A DNA stretch of 64,000 bases from Synchiropus splendidus (Eukaryota; Chordata; Actinopteri; Syngnathiformes; Callionymidae), in contig NC_071335.1 of NCBI RefSeq assembly GCF_027744825.2, forward strand, positions 9,463,001 through 9,527,000, written 5' to 3'. Positions 20,817-31,397 of the stretch are shown here, piece by piece (position 1 is the stretch's first letter; each line of letters begins with the position of its first letter). The position numbers and the translations under genes were made by a program. Under the pieces are notes generated by a model. It was not told where the DNA came from. It ran no database searches and saw nothing but the letters and a program-made list of their open reading frames with translations.

Positions 20817-21563
20817 CTAAAAGGTCATTGCTTTTGTCAACACAAGGGCATCATCCCATAAGCGGCTATGGTAGAAGAGGCCGTCGATTTTTGGAGAAAT
20901 CTCGCGGATTTTTTCACTCCAAGCATCCATCGGTATGGTTAACAGAGTACGAAATACACCGCAATCAGAATTAAAATATTCCAGGACGAAATCTTCTTCT
21001 TCTTCACCCGTGACTCCTGTTGATACTTTATGGATGGCCCTGAAGGACCAACGTCCTGATCCTGAGATTTTAGCCAGCCATATAGCCATGAAGGACGGCT
21101 TCCTCTCCGTTCAATCAGGTTTGTTGGACACGGGTCCAGCCTTCTGACGTTGTTCTTCTTCTTCAGCCCTGGGAAGATTTTCCGGCTTCACCTCTCTCAG
21201 CAGGCCCCAGTCGTTAGACGATAACACAGCCGTCTCCGTACAGGCGCTCAAGGTTTCGCCATCCTCCAGCTGGTAAATGCACAATTCAGCTGTTTCGTAC
21301 TTAAACACGTACCCCCATCTTCCACGACGTCCGTAAGGCTCTAGAGACCGCTCGTCCTGCAAAGATTCCCCGGGTGGTGCCTGCGTACGCCGTAGGTACA
21401 TTACGGATTTACGGGGAGCCCCTGCACCCATCCACGGGTCCTCAATAACAGTCACAGCCGTCTCGCTGATCACCGGTGATCCGCTCATCGATGTAGGGAC
21501 AGACATTGCCGGTTGGTTGTGCTCGACGGGTCCTTGTTCCTGGCAACAGTCTGAAGGGTACAT
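20817..21563 (-). pseudogene. Unrecognised right-end Maverick gene with one internal stop
   Basis: Read from ATG 21563 (MYPSDCCQEQG); a longer open frame upstream is only translated CA microsatellite. Frame runs to TGA at 21111, then continues in the same frame (FMAIWLAKISGSGRWSF) to 20817, so a single stop interrupts an otherwise open 248-codon gene. Notable segments: GRRGRWGYVFKYETAELCIY, NDWGLLREVKPENLPRAEEE, EDFVLEYFNSDCGVFRTLLT and SPKIDGLFYHSRLWDDALV. No motif known to me. Ends 13 bases before the next gene on the same strand, so a shared transcript is likely. Confidence 0.5.
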
Positions 21564-21614
21564 ATATATACACACACACACACACACAGACACACACACA
21601 CACACACACACACA
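21562..21614. repeat. (CA)n microsatellite at the right end of Maverick B
   Basis: TATATATA followed by CA repeats with one GA interruption, between the right-end gene start and the right terminal repeat. It creates spurious cysteine-valine reading frames on the minus strand. Confidence 0.95.
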
Positions 21615-21659
21615 GGGGTGATGTTTATACAGCCGTCCGGCCCTCCACCCCTGGTAGCG

Positions 21660-21835
21660 TTATTTTCCTTCCTGTCATAAACAAGGGGGCAGGGTTATTT
21701 TAATTTCCTGTTGATATAAAAAGGGGGAGGGTAATTATTTTAATTTCTTTTTGATATAAATGGGGGAGGGGTTTATTACTTCCGGGGGCCATCAATCATA
21801 CAGGTTTGACATATAGTGGCCTCCTTCATCTCTCT
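21660..21835 (-). repeat. Right terminal inverted repeat of Maverick B
   Basis: Reverse complement matches 6100-6275 almost base for base. It ends CCTTCATCTCTCT, so the terminus reads AG in from the right, as at the left, with one extra AG unit compared with the left end. Confidence 0.92.
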
Positions 21836-21841
21836 CACATT
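21836..21841. repeat. Target site duplication of Maverick B, right copy
   Basis: CACATT directly after the right terminus, matching 6094-6099. Confidence 0.85.
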
Positions 21842-23507
21842 GTTCTGTCAGTGGAGGATTCCAGAGTGCTGTTGAGGCGATTTACCCTCCTGCAGCTCCA
21901 AACAGTCTATTATAATAGACACCGGCCGGCACTCCGTCTGAGTGCCAGAAATCAGACAGCGAGGAGACATCAGCGCTCTCTGAGCTGGAAGCGCTGACAT
22001 CGTCCATCACAGAAGCTGCCACCATCGCGAGTCATCGGTGTCTACAAAACATTCCATTCAGTCGAAATTTTTTTTAACCGCATTCTGTCAATTTGTTTTA
22101 TATTGTAAATTGTTTTGTTATATTCAATGCTTCTGCGTGAAACGGACGATCAGAGGTCAGCGGAGTGGAGCGTTCACTCGGATCCTCATCCGACAGACCC
22201 AGCAGCTGATAGGAGGTGAGGAAAAAAAAAAGAAGTGAAATGTAAACCATCACCGTTTTTTTTTGTTTTTTTTTCTCACATTAAAAACGGATACATCGGC
22301 AAGGTCTTCTACTGGACGGTTCACCATCAAGCGTTTGGCAAGATGTGAATCTCAATTTTTCCAACACGTGTCTCATTCGTTCAGTATCAGCTGGATGGTT
22401 GCATGTTCACTATTGACGCACTATTTTGTGCGTGTGTTTTTAATGCTGTCTGCTATTTGGTGTCAGTGTTTTTCCCCTGAGTGTCTGTTATCTGCAATGT
22501 GGTTTAGCTGTGTTCTGGCTGTGCGTTTTAGACGGCATTTTACTATTGAAGGTGTGAGTAACTGTTGCTGCTAAGCGTCACTGTGATTTTACTATTCGTA
22601 ATATGCTTTAGCAAAGGTAGCCACTAGAGGTTGATGATGTACTTTCCACATTAAAACGTTTAATTATTTTTTTTTTTTTTCTCTCAAATGCCATGTTTTG
22701 CTATGTTACAGGGGTTGATTGTTTATTTGTAATGCTAGGTTTGACGGGTTCCACCTGAGTGTCGCTGTGTTTATATAGGGTTGTTTCACTATTGACTGTG
22801 CTTGAGTAACTGTAGCTGGTAAGCGTCATTGCAGTTTTACTATTTGTAATGTGCTTTAATGGCGGTTCCCACTAGACGGTCGTGATTTGCTATCTACATT
22901 GCGGTTTTAAATGCCATTTGCTGTGTTATAATGATGGTTTTCCTGAGTATTGATACGGATGCAACATGCGTTTTATTGTCATCGCTAGAAGGCAACATGT
23001 CTCTACATTGGTTGTAGGATTAAACATTTGATTTCTTTGTTTTTTTTCTCTGTATTTTAACAGTCTCCACTCGGCTTATGTGCTGTAGTGATTAATGTGT
23101 CGATTAATGATAACACTGTTTATATTCATAGGATATTAACTGCTAATCTGCTTCTAGATTCTATTTATATTATGAATTGTTGCTGATATTCTGTTTCAGC
23201 TGTCCCTCCTGGGTCTTGGCCTTTGTGGGAGACATCGACACCTGTTTCAGCGGTAAGGTTGGAGCTACTAGTGGGATGGTTTCCTGCTGAGGACCCGGTG
23301 TCTATCGCCGCAGACCTTGCCTCCACCATCATCGCCGCCAAACCACACCCACACAGCGCCTCAGCCCCAGACTCTACCACCACCGCCTGCAGACCGCCCT
23401 GTGGTCCAAGAGGCTGCATCTTGTACGTAGGCTCCGACGGCGTGAGAAATTTGCGCAAAGGTAAGATTAATGATTATTTCAACAAGTAATCAGCTGGGAT
23501 GCATATG
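21842..23507 (+). pseudogene. Continuation of copy A' spliced gene after Maverick B
   Basis: Text after 21842 continues the exon cut at 6099 and matches 52741-52907 of copy D, but the SIM-encoding part has lost bases (CTATTATAATAGACACC) and the frame fails. Further conserved pieces are a DGQSEVE-type block near 22150, intronic CCACTAGAGG repeats at 22621 and 22869, and a proline-rich exon at 23200-23460 with acceptor TGTTTCAG and donor GTAAGATT. The coiled-coil part of that exon is shortened to VGSDGVRNLRKG. The intron after it is interrupted at 23508 by the terminus of Maverick copy C. Confidence 0.6.
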
Positions 23508-23879
23508 AGGGATGATGGAGACACCGAGATGTCAAACCTGAATTTATGACCCCCCCCCGAAGCAATAAAACCCCTCCCCCCTTTTTTATATCAACAGGAA
23601 ATTAAAATAATAACCTGCCCATTTTATGATGGGAAGGAAAATGATGAAGGCAGAGGGGGAAGCTACACCCTGTGTGATGCAAGGGAGGGTCAGCTGCAGC
23701 CTCACGCACGGTGTAGGTGAATATATATTATAAAAAACTGTTTATCACATCACCTTTCATAGGTGTCGTCACCAATCTGTGTGATGTTCATTTAACGCAG
23801 AGTGATGCAGGTAAAAAGACTTTTATAATTCGTTGTTAATATCTCTATTGTACTACAACAGCCTCCCTTCTATTTTCAG

Positions 23880-24078
23880 ACATTATTGGACAGATGTTGA
23901 TTGGTGCTGAGGAGCTCGAGCAGTTAATGCGAGCAACTTTCGAAGACGGTGTCGTCCAGACCGCAGCTCCAAACATGCCATCTATTATAATAATCGACAG
24001 CGAGGACAAGGTTACGACTCCTCGTCCGGGACAGAGTACTGGGAATCAACCGAGGAGACATCAGCGCTCTGAGTCGTA
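23880..24078 (+). pseudogene. SIM-motif exon, copy C
   Basis: Shorter form of the exon at 7952-8242. It encodes EELEQLMRATFEDG and SIIIIDSEDK (SIM-like, codons near 23984-24010) and stops at about 24079 after RRHQRSES. An internal deletion removes the stretch between FEDG and the SIM. The SIM core is better kept than the rest. Confidence 0.55.
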
Positions 24079-24259
24079 AATGACAGCATCGAAACCCACG
24101 GAGTCAGATCATTCATTGGAGGGAACGCTTCAATTGTTCGTTGGTGAGAGCAAAACATTCAGTTCAGTCAAAAGTATTTTAACCACATTCTGTCTGTTTT
24201 ATACTTGACTTCCTGTTTTTGTTTTATACAACACCTGTGTGTATCAGATGCAGAGCAGG

Positions 24260-26965
24260 TCTGTGATCAGAGTATAAATGAAAACATGGAGTCATTTTTT
24301 TTTCGCTGAGAGAGAGGATAATCGTATTTTAAATATGCTTCCTGCATCATCTCATGAGGGTAGGGCTGATACCTCTGTAGATTATCAGCAACCCTTTCTC
24401 ACCAATTGCCATTGTCTAAAGACTGCTGATTCTGGAACACATGCTCTTGACCCTCTGATAGATCTGTCTTGCTCTAGTGATGACGATTCAGTTCAGGAAG
24501 GATGCTGTGTTAGAGGTACCTGTATTGGAGCAGAAGTCATAGAGCCTTTTAACACAGATAGAAGACGGGTGCTAACGCGCCTGATCTAGCTACGTTCTAC
24601 AGAGGTTTGATGCAACAGGTCAGAGAGTTGGCTGATGAAGCGCAGAGACTGGCAGATCGAGAGGATGTGGTTCAGCTTGAAGTGGTTGAAGATGTTCAAG
24701 AACACGTAAATGTTGGGGTTGAAGGTGACGGTGGAAATATCTACCCTGCTTTTGAGGACCTCCTTAGCAACTCCGTACAATCTGACAGAGTCATCACTAT
24801 GGGTAAGAGAATTGAATTAACGGTCCAAATTGTGCATAATCCTTGAGGTGGCGCTAAACACAAAGACGCTGGATGCCTAAATTATTGCTAAAAAAGACAA
24901 CATCTCTATGTAGTCAGTAGTGATGGAACTGATCAGCTTTGCTTCGCAATCAGCCTTGTCTCCTTAATCCGAACCGTACATAAAGATTGTGTTGAGTTGG
25001 GGAGGGAATTACAAAACAAAGCTGGTTTAGATTCTCAAACACCTATCACATTCACAGATATACCCCTGTTTGAACGACTAGTGAGGCGTAAAATAGTTTC
25101 ATAAAACGACAGCAAACCAACCATTTGCTGCCACATTATGCTACAAGTTTTGCTGATGGTTCGGATCCCTTATACTTGTTTCTACTTCAGGGACACTATT
25201 ACGGGGTGAAGAACCCAAAGGGTTTTTTAGGAACACGTTACTTTTGCATCAGCTGTCATAAGGGGTATAAAGGTAAATCGAAACACAGCTGCAAAGGTCA
25301 CTGTTGCATTTGTCACAATCCTGTTTGCCCTACAGATTGGTGCTAATCGGTCAAGTCTCTGCCAGAGTTGTGAAAAAAAAAGCAAACTCACTACAAGCTA
25401 AAATTCAACGACTCTCTCATTCCTAACCATGCGACTCAGCTCCATGTCTAAAGCTCTAGTTTTCACCGACCAGTGCAAGGATTTTATTTCCACACAAGTT
25501 TAGCTCAAAAGATCATTTCCATTACATAGGTGTCTATCCTCCTCCATCAGACTATGGCGTTGAGGGCATGTCAGACCCTGAACAGAGATTTTTACAGCTG
25601 GTATGAATCTGTGTGTGAGAATTCTTTCAGTTTCAGGAGTGAAGCTATTCACTATTGCAAAAACGATGTTGACATTCTGGCCAGAGGATGCATGATATTT
25701 GGAGAGGAATTCTTTAAAGAAACGGGTGTTGATGCACTTTCGTCTAACAATTGCCTTGGCTTGCATGGCTGTTTTTATTTAGGACCAACTTCTTAAAGCA
25801 GACGCAATAGCCATAACAATTACGTACAAAGATGTAAGATAATCAGGTGCTTCCATCCAGTGGTTGTAATGGGAATCACAGACAGGGCATTTTCATATAG
25901 CATTCCCTGAATCGGGGGGAGATGGTGTTTGGCCAGTATTTTGTTGATGGTTATGCTGAAGTTGGTGTTCAGTAGGTCTGAGAGTTTTACGGATGTTTCT
26001 TCCACGGTTGTCCTTCATGTGTTGACAGTCATGCAGTCCGTCTATTAAGAGGTAGACCATATGGTGAATTCTACTCATCACCATCTGGGAACACGAATGG
26101 TGTTCTGGCAATCGCGTGATCTCAGATTTTCTGAGCCTCTCAAACCTCGTAATGCCCTCTACGGTGGTTGAACCAATGTTTTAAAGCTGCGTTACACGGC
26201 TAAGCCTGGTGAAAAAGTATTTTTCACTGACGTAACCTCTGTATCCTTGCGTCAACAGCACGCGTTCCTACCCCTTAGGTCATCCCAGAATAATCCACAA
26301 GGACATCGGAGATCCCAGATGGTTCAGTTTTGTCTTATCAAGGCGGTTGTCTATCCTCCTAGGGGTTTGCATGTACCCGTTTTACCCTACAGGGGGTAAA
26401 TTACACTTAATGTTGTGCAGTATCTGTGCTAGCCTTAATGTTCAGGACAGTGACTGAATGCATAATGACGACCGTGCTTTGACTGGAGTCTGGGCCACGG
26501 TAGAGTTCGACAAGGGATAAAGGGTTGCCAAGATTGAAGTTCGGCGTTTTGATAGATCTAGCAATTGTATTTTCACAGGTTACATCCTCAAGGGCAAGCA
26601 GGAGGCTTCTGGTTACCCTGCTGAGGCCGTTGATCAGGAAAGCCGTGACAAATCCATCCAGCATTATCAGACCCATCAGGGGATTTTTCTTTGCTGGGTT
26701 GCGACAACTCTCAGCACAAAGACACAGGTGGCTAAGATTTGTCTCAACAGCTTGGGGGGCACACTCTGTCAAGAGTCAGATTTCCGTAGCGTCAGACCCC
26801 AATGACTTTTTCAGTTTCCTGTTTTCAGGGAAATACGAGGTCAGCTACTTTAATGTATATGATTAAAAAAAACAGGTCAGTCACAAAAAAAAATCTCAGG
26901 GTCGTGTATGTTAAGAGGTTATTGTTTTTGGACGGCACAGCCAAACCTTTTGGTTTTGAGTGGAT
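24260..26965 (+). pseudogene. polB: Maverick C polymerase with N-terminal region
   Basis: N-terminal segment SVQEGCCVRGTCIGAEVIEP, then the helical stretch LADEAQRLADREDVVQLEVV in frame with the conserved polymerase start MGKRIELTVQIVHN at 24800. The zinc-ribbon region is partly present (CISCHKGYKGKSKHSCKGHC), but a deletion near 25350 removes exonuclease motif I. YCKNDVDILARG is at 25660. A damaged motif A lies near 26230, and a motif B region (GKQEASGYPAEAVDQESRD) near 26590 that copy B lacks. Motif C (DTD) is absent, because 26860-26900 jumps to the C-terminal LFLDGTAKPFGF. Heavily degraded. Confidence 0.8.
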
Positions 26966-26976
26966 GAGGAGTCATG

Positions 26977-27345
26977 ATGGAAGAAATTAATTTCGATCCT
27001 CATTTGAGCATCAGGGTCATGAAAGACTCATTTTGTGAAATATATACTGAAATTGTGAATGTTATGGATGATGTAAATATTGCGTGGATTTATATTTTTC
27101 AACCTATGTACAGTGAATTACAAAAGATGAATAAAAGTATAATTGAATGTTTGCCTGATTCTTTTAAAAATGAAGGTTTCCTTCTGATGAAAACATTTTA
27201 TTTTTGAAGCTTCTGAAAACCCTGAGGTTGTTCGAAGTTTTACTCAGTACAGACATCATAAAAATATGAGGTATAATGCTGAAGATGCTACAGCCGGCAC
27301 TCGCAGGTACTTAATCGCCCTCGTGTCCAGAAGGTTATAGACTGA
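26977..27345 (+). pseudogene. Packaging ATPase fragment, copy C
   Basis: MEEINFDPHL matches the ATPase start of copy B, but the P-loop has been deleted (text jumps from LSIRVMKDS to FCEIYTE). Later text, WIYIFQPMYSELQKMNKS, matches copy B. Further decayed text to about 27345 ends near ATAGTRRYLI-like sequence. It cannot bind ATP. Confidence 0.75.
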
Positions 27346-27399
27346 CGGGATACTTCCTCATCGTCACACTGTGTACATACCAAAAAATGTCTGCTCGAG

Positions 27400-27703
27400 A
27401 TATGTCAGCACGTACAAAAAGTTTTACTTGAACTATACCATGCTCCACCAAAGAAACGTAAAGGCATCTTGATGTATAGTTCTCGGGACTTTACTCAAGC
27501 TCAGTGAGATCGCCCTGAATGTTTTGAAGGGGAATGTACCATTGTCACAGGCTCAGTTAAAAAAATAAAAAAAATAAAAAAAATGAAAAACACTCTTGGC
27601 TCATAAAAAGGCCTGCGTGTAATGTAAACTAAGGATTCTTAAAAAGCAATCGGGTGGATTCCTGTTGCCAGCGGCAGCCGTGCCAGTCACTTGTAAAGTA
27701 AAA
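27400..27703 (+). pseudogene. Small basic/hydrophobic protein, copy C
   Basis: Same gene as 14208-14521. Recognised by a possible start MSARDMSARTKS, the segment LSEIALNVLKGNVPLSQAQ and the tail around GGFLLPAAAVP with most of the hydrophobic part deleted. Several A-run length differences break the frame. Confidence 0.55.
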
Positions 27704-27708
27704 CGCTA

Positions 27709-27935
27709 TGAAGACTGTCCAGAAAATGTATCTCATCTCTCCTCAGCAAACTAACCAGTTATTACATCCAACCTCCACGATGAATTGAGAATGAGGTCCA
27801 TTCTAAAATGATTCAGTTAAACTCGTATGAGAAGATTAAAGTACGATGCTCTATTGCAGAGATATTTAACTTTTACTAAAGCGGACCAGTGAGACCAAAG
27901 GAGAGTAACTCAGACTTTACTGCCAGACGGAGTCT
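27709..27935 (+). pseudogene. Late-gene fragment, copy C
   Basis: Begins MKTVQKMYLISPQQTNQL, matching 14528 onward. Remains similar to copy B until about 27935 (CTTTACTGCCAGACGGAGTC), after which homology ends. Marks the right limit of copy C. Confidence 0.6.
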
Positions 27936-28088
27936 TCAAGAACTACAAACGCTTGACAATTCTAAACATGGAGGCTCGAATTGCATGCATTCCTATTACT
28001 TCATTTCAGGCTATAAAGTCAAGAGTGTCAGACGGAGAGACACCCAGGTCTCACTGACACGCCAGTTTCAGTGTTAAAACATTCACTA

Positions 28089-28628
28089 CTAGTACACGTG
28101 AGAAAACAAGTCTCATGTGTGTCTTTTGCGAATGCTGTCATTCCATACATTACTGCCGCAAGATGACAACCCCCATTGAAGCAAGAATTTTGTTTGCAAG
28201 AGGCAAAACTGTTTTGGCTGCCTCAAGGTTGATCACAACTCCAAGGCATGTCCATCCAAAAGTGAGTGCAACTTGTGCGGAAAACGTCTAACTTGCTTGC
28301 ACCAAGATTGTGTAAAGAGATCCTCTATTGTTCCAGTTTGTCTCTACCACACAGGAACCGAACGACAGAGCGATACAATTTCATCTTGGAGGATGTAGCT
28401 GAAGCACTGCATGCAGAAAGTGATCCAATCAAATTCAAGGTATCGACAATAACCTCCAGAACTAAAGTGGTGAGTAGCCAGAGGGTACGCGGACTGCAAG
28501 TTAGAGGAATTAAGTCTAACATTAAAATCAAGCTCCCAACAATTACGCAAGAGAATATATACCTGCGAATAGGTCTCATATACCCACAAGTACTACAGCA
28601 AGATCCTGGCCACACTTGGCCTAGAGCA
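28089..28628 (+). pseudogene. BEL/Pao retrotransposon gag zinc knuckle and protease piece
   Basis: Frame fragments show CFGCLKVDHNSKACPSKSEC and CNLCGKRL, CCHC-type knuckles of BEL/Pao gag. Then follows a protease-like segment: KFKVSTITSRTKVVSSQRVR, GLQVRGIKSNIKIKLP and text ending ARSWPHLA. Order and style match BEL/Pao elements of fish. Frames shift several times. It ends abruptly at 28629 where a hAT terminus begins. It may belong to the same element as 31398-32640. Confidence 0.65.
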
Positions 28629-29545
28629 TAGGTGTCAAACTCCGGCCTGCAGTGTAATTATATTTGGCCCGCAAGGCAATTTCAAATTAATATTAGAACT
28701 GGCCCGCCGATATTACACGGCGGCAGCGCTGTAATGCCACATTCACCGCTTATACTACCAATCCCATGATGCTCTGCACACAACGTGACAGGCAGACACG
28801 CCCCCTCCTTTGTGTCAGTAGTAGCAGTCATGGATGTATTAAGAAGGTAGTGATCTGTCTTCGTGCACACTCCTTCGGCTAAAACCCCCGGTGGACTCCG
28901 TTTCCCGTTACACTCCCCCGGACCACACTGCGACCTCAAACAACAGCTGTCACTGTGTTACCCTACTAAGAAATGGCGAAAAGAAAGGCAGAAAATAGAA
29001 GTTTTTTGGACAGGTGGGAGACGGAATATCTGTTTACATATGGAAAAGACAGACCTTTTTGTCTTGTTTGTGGAGCCAATGTGTCAGTAACCAAGGAGTA
29101 CAATAATATACGACACTATTAAACCAAACACCAGGACAAATATAAGGACATGGACACGACTGAAAGGAGCCAGAAGGTAAAGGAAATGAAAAGAGCTTTG
29201 TTTTCACGGCAGGAAATGTTTCACAAAAGCCACAACACAAAGTGAGGCTGCTGTAAAGGCAAGTTATATGGTAGCAGAAGAAATCGCCAAATCAGCCCGA
29301 GAGTTTGTAAAACAATGCATGATGAACGTTTGTGACCAAGTGTGCCCAGAGAAGAAGCAAGCCTTTGCAAACCTAAGCCTGAGCAGAAACACAATAGCTG
29401 AGTGCACATGCGAGCTTGCCACCAATCTACATGTCCAGTTGATGGAGAAGGGAAAAGATTTTGTTTCCCTTGCTGTGAATGAGAGCACTGACGCATCTGA
29501 TACTGCGCAGCTGTCAGTCTTCGTCCGCATCAATCGTCGAATAAA
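28629..29545 (+). mobile_element. Truncated hAT (Charlie-like) transposon
   Basis: Starts AGGTGTCAAACTCCGGCC, the typical Charlie-type hAT terminus. Transposase begins at ATG 28973 (MAKRKAENRSFLDRWE), with a BED-like zinc-binding region (CLVCGANVSV and a following H-x-H pattern) and the segment YMVAEEIAKSAREFVKQC. It shows VNESTDASDTAQLSVFVR near 29480, the start of the catalytic domain. A stop near 29120 and an abrupt end at about 29545 leave no DDE core or right terminus. Related vertebrate proteins are GTF2IRD2/ZBED-like. It interrupts BEL/Pao DNA. Confidence 0.75.
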
Positions 29546-29561
29546 CTTTTGGGATTAACCA

Positions 29562-29790
29562 CAAGGCTTCTTGTTACCCCTCCAATGCTGTCGATCAGAA
29601 AAGCCAGGACAAATACATCCAGGATTATCAAGCCCATTGGGGGATTTTGCTTACCGTTGATAAGATTCGTCACAACCCTGCAGTGAGACAGGTGGTTAAA
29701 GCGTACCTTAACAGACTGTGGGGCTTGTTCCCTCAAAGAGACCATGTCTCTGGTCTCTGTAGTGTCAGTGTGGTGAACCCACATTAGTGG
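29562..29790 (+). pseudogene. Maverick polB scrap covering the motif B region
   Basis: Reads EASCYPSNAVDQKSQDKYIQ, then WGILLTVDKIRHNPAVRQVV and KAYLNRLWGLFPQRDHVSG. This corresponds to the polymerase fingers/motif B segment (K-x-x-x-N-x-x-W/Y-G pattern) that is missing from copy B and decayed in copy C near 26590. It joins the broken hAT transposase on the left. Confidence 0.7.
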
Positions 29791-29817
29791 AAATTCAAGT
29801 AGTGAAACACAAAATTG

Positions 29818-29820
<3 letters not shown>

Positions 29821-29898
<78 letters not shown>
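29821..29898. repeat. (TA)n microsatellite
   Basis: 39 uninterrupted TA units, followed by CATATA. Non-coding. Confidence 0.98.
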
Positions 29899-29905
<7 letters not shown>

Positions 29906-30629
29906 TTTTATCAGCTATTTCGTGTAAAGATATATTTTTCATGTGTTAAACATGATTCTAAAATTATTCAAAGAAAAATGAGTGCAGCGGAGGAGACGGT
30001 GTCTGGGCTTCCGGTCGGAATCGGGAGGAACATCCGGGTTTCCCGTCATACGTCAACTGGAACTTGAAGTGTCTGCATCATCTTTTCTCTGCTGACATTC
30101 ATTTCCTATTTCTCAGGTCAGTGTTCTGAGTGGATGGTCGGAATCGAAAGTTCTATGTCATTTTGCTTGCGCGATGTTTACACGCTAGGAAAGAGTTTAT
30201 TAATAGCCGTGATGATCCACGAGGAGGAGCGTCATGACGAGGCATGTGCTGCGCATTGGAAAAAGTGAATGAGGTTTGACTGTTATCGCGGTCGTTCGCT
30301 CTCAGCGGGTTTGTTTTTATTTTGGGCTCAATTAACGGACATTATTTAGTGTTTATGGTTTTGGAGCAGAGTGATTTGTTGGCATTTGGTGCCATGTCTC
30401 ATTTCAAGTTTTGTGTGTGTGTTTTGCAGATCATTTATTTTTATATAACGTATGAGCACTTGCTGTAAATATCATTTTTTTCAAAATATAAGTGGATAAT
30501 ATAACTACTATACTAACTATAATATAACTGGAACTTGAAGTGTGTGCATCATCTTTTCTCTGCTGACATTCATTTCCTATTTCTCAGTTGCATCATTTTT
30601 GTTCACGTGGTCACCACACCCGATACCCG
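29899..30629. other. Unassigned DNA with a duplicated 60-bp block
   Basis: No gene. A block starting AACTGGAACTTGAAGTGT and ending CCTATTTCTCAG occurs at about 30056-30117 and again at about 30529-30588 with one substitution. The second copy directly precedes a polB scrap. Confidence 0.6.
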
Positions 30630-31240
30630 TAACATCAGACCCCAACAAGTTTCCTGTTTTCAGGGAAATAAGAGGTCGGCTACTTTTAACGTGTTGGATG
30701 AGGGAAAAAAACAAAAAAAAAACAAACTTGTGGAGGGGTATTTACAGAATTCTCTCGATGGGGTGCTTGAGACCATAACCCCATCAGAGATAAAAAGAAC
30801 ATCACATTAAAAAACAGGTCAATCACACACAAAAAAAAAAAAAAAAAAAAAAACTTGTGAATGATAAGAGGCGATTGATTTTAGACAGTACAACCAAACC
30901 TTTGAGTGGATGAGGCGTCATGGAGGAAGGTAATTTCGATCTTCGTTTCAAAACACCATTCTCTTGTCTTGTGGGACCTCCAGGTACAGGAAAGATTCAT
31001 TTTGTAAAATGTATGCTTGAAAATCTTGAATATTATGGATGATGTAAATATAGTATGGATTTATACTTCCTTTCCACCAATGTACAATGACTCGCAAAAG
31101 ATTAATAAATATCAAATTCACTGAGGGTTTACTGGAATGTTTTGAAAATGAAGAAGTTTCCTTCTGATAGAAAACGTTTGATTATTCTTGGCAGTTATAT
31201 TTGAAGCTTCTGAAAACCCTGAGGTTGTTTGAAGGGTCAC
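30630..31240 (+). pseudogene. Maverick polB C-terminus and ATPase fragment
   Basis: 30630-30900 carries scraps of the polymerase C-terminal part (text for SATFNVLDEG, then LVEGYLQNSLDGVLET) with A-run expansions. An ATPase start follows at ATG 30920 (MEEGNFDLRFKTPFSC), and a P-loop GPPGTGK ends in I instead of T or S. The frame stops at 31042. Later text to about 31240 matches the copy B ATPase around 13780-13870. A Maverick scrap separate from copy C. Confidence 0.75.
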
Positions 31241-31397
31241 AGGCACAGACAGAATGGTAAAACAATACCATTGGGCCCCATCTTCTGCCCACTCTCATCG
31301 TCGTCCATTAATCAGGAGTCGGTCAACAAGCTCACCCTGGGAGGATGAAGGCAACAAAAGGGTTGATGATAGGGATGTCCCGATCTGATCAACCAGT

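Larger units (their letters stand above)
6100..21835 (+). mobile_element. Maverick/Polinton copy B, full-length with both termini
   Basis: A 15.7-kb element bounded by inverted repeats of about 176 bp that start with AG, flanked by a 6-bp duplication CACATT. It holds the expected Polinton set: protein-primed polB, packaging ATPase, adenain-like protease, major and minor capsid proteins and retrovirus-like integrase, plus several lesser-known genes. PolB, ATPase and two small genes run on the plus strand. Protease, capsid genes, integrase and two unknown genes run on the minus strand, and the blocks converge near 15330. Near-identical termini suggest a fairly recent insertion, but polB, ATPase, MCP and integrase all carry frameshifts. 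It landed inside an exon of another Maverick copy (A'). Confidence 0.95.
23508..27935 (+). mobile_element. Maverick copy C, left part only
   Basis: Begins AGGGATGATGGAG and continues with C-rich terminal-repeat text like copy B (ACCCCTCCCCCCTTTTTTATA at about 23570). It then holds the SIM exon, polB, ATPase, small basic gene and the first part of the late gene, in the same order as copy B but more decayed. It ends near 27935 where it meets unrelated DNA. No capsid, protease or integrase genes remain and no right terminus is seen. It lies in the last intron of the A' spliced gene, right after GCATATG at 23501-23507. Confidence 0.85.

Noticed and set aside
21111..21611. Start of the right-end Maverick gene inside the CA repeat
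   Set aside because: The N-terminal Cys-Val run is microsatellite. A start at 21563, after the repeat, is more plausible.
29530..29901. Minus-strand frame beginning Tyr-Ile repeats
   Set aside because: Translation of the (TA)n tract joined to the antisense of a polB scrap.
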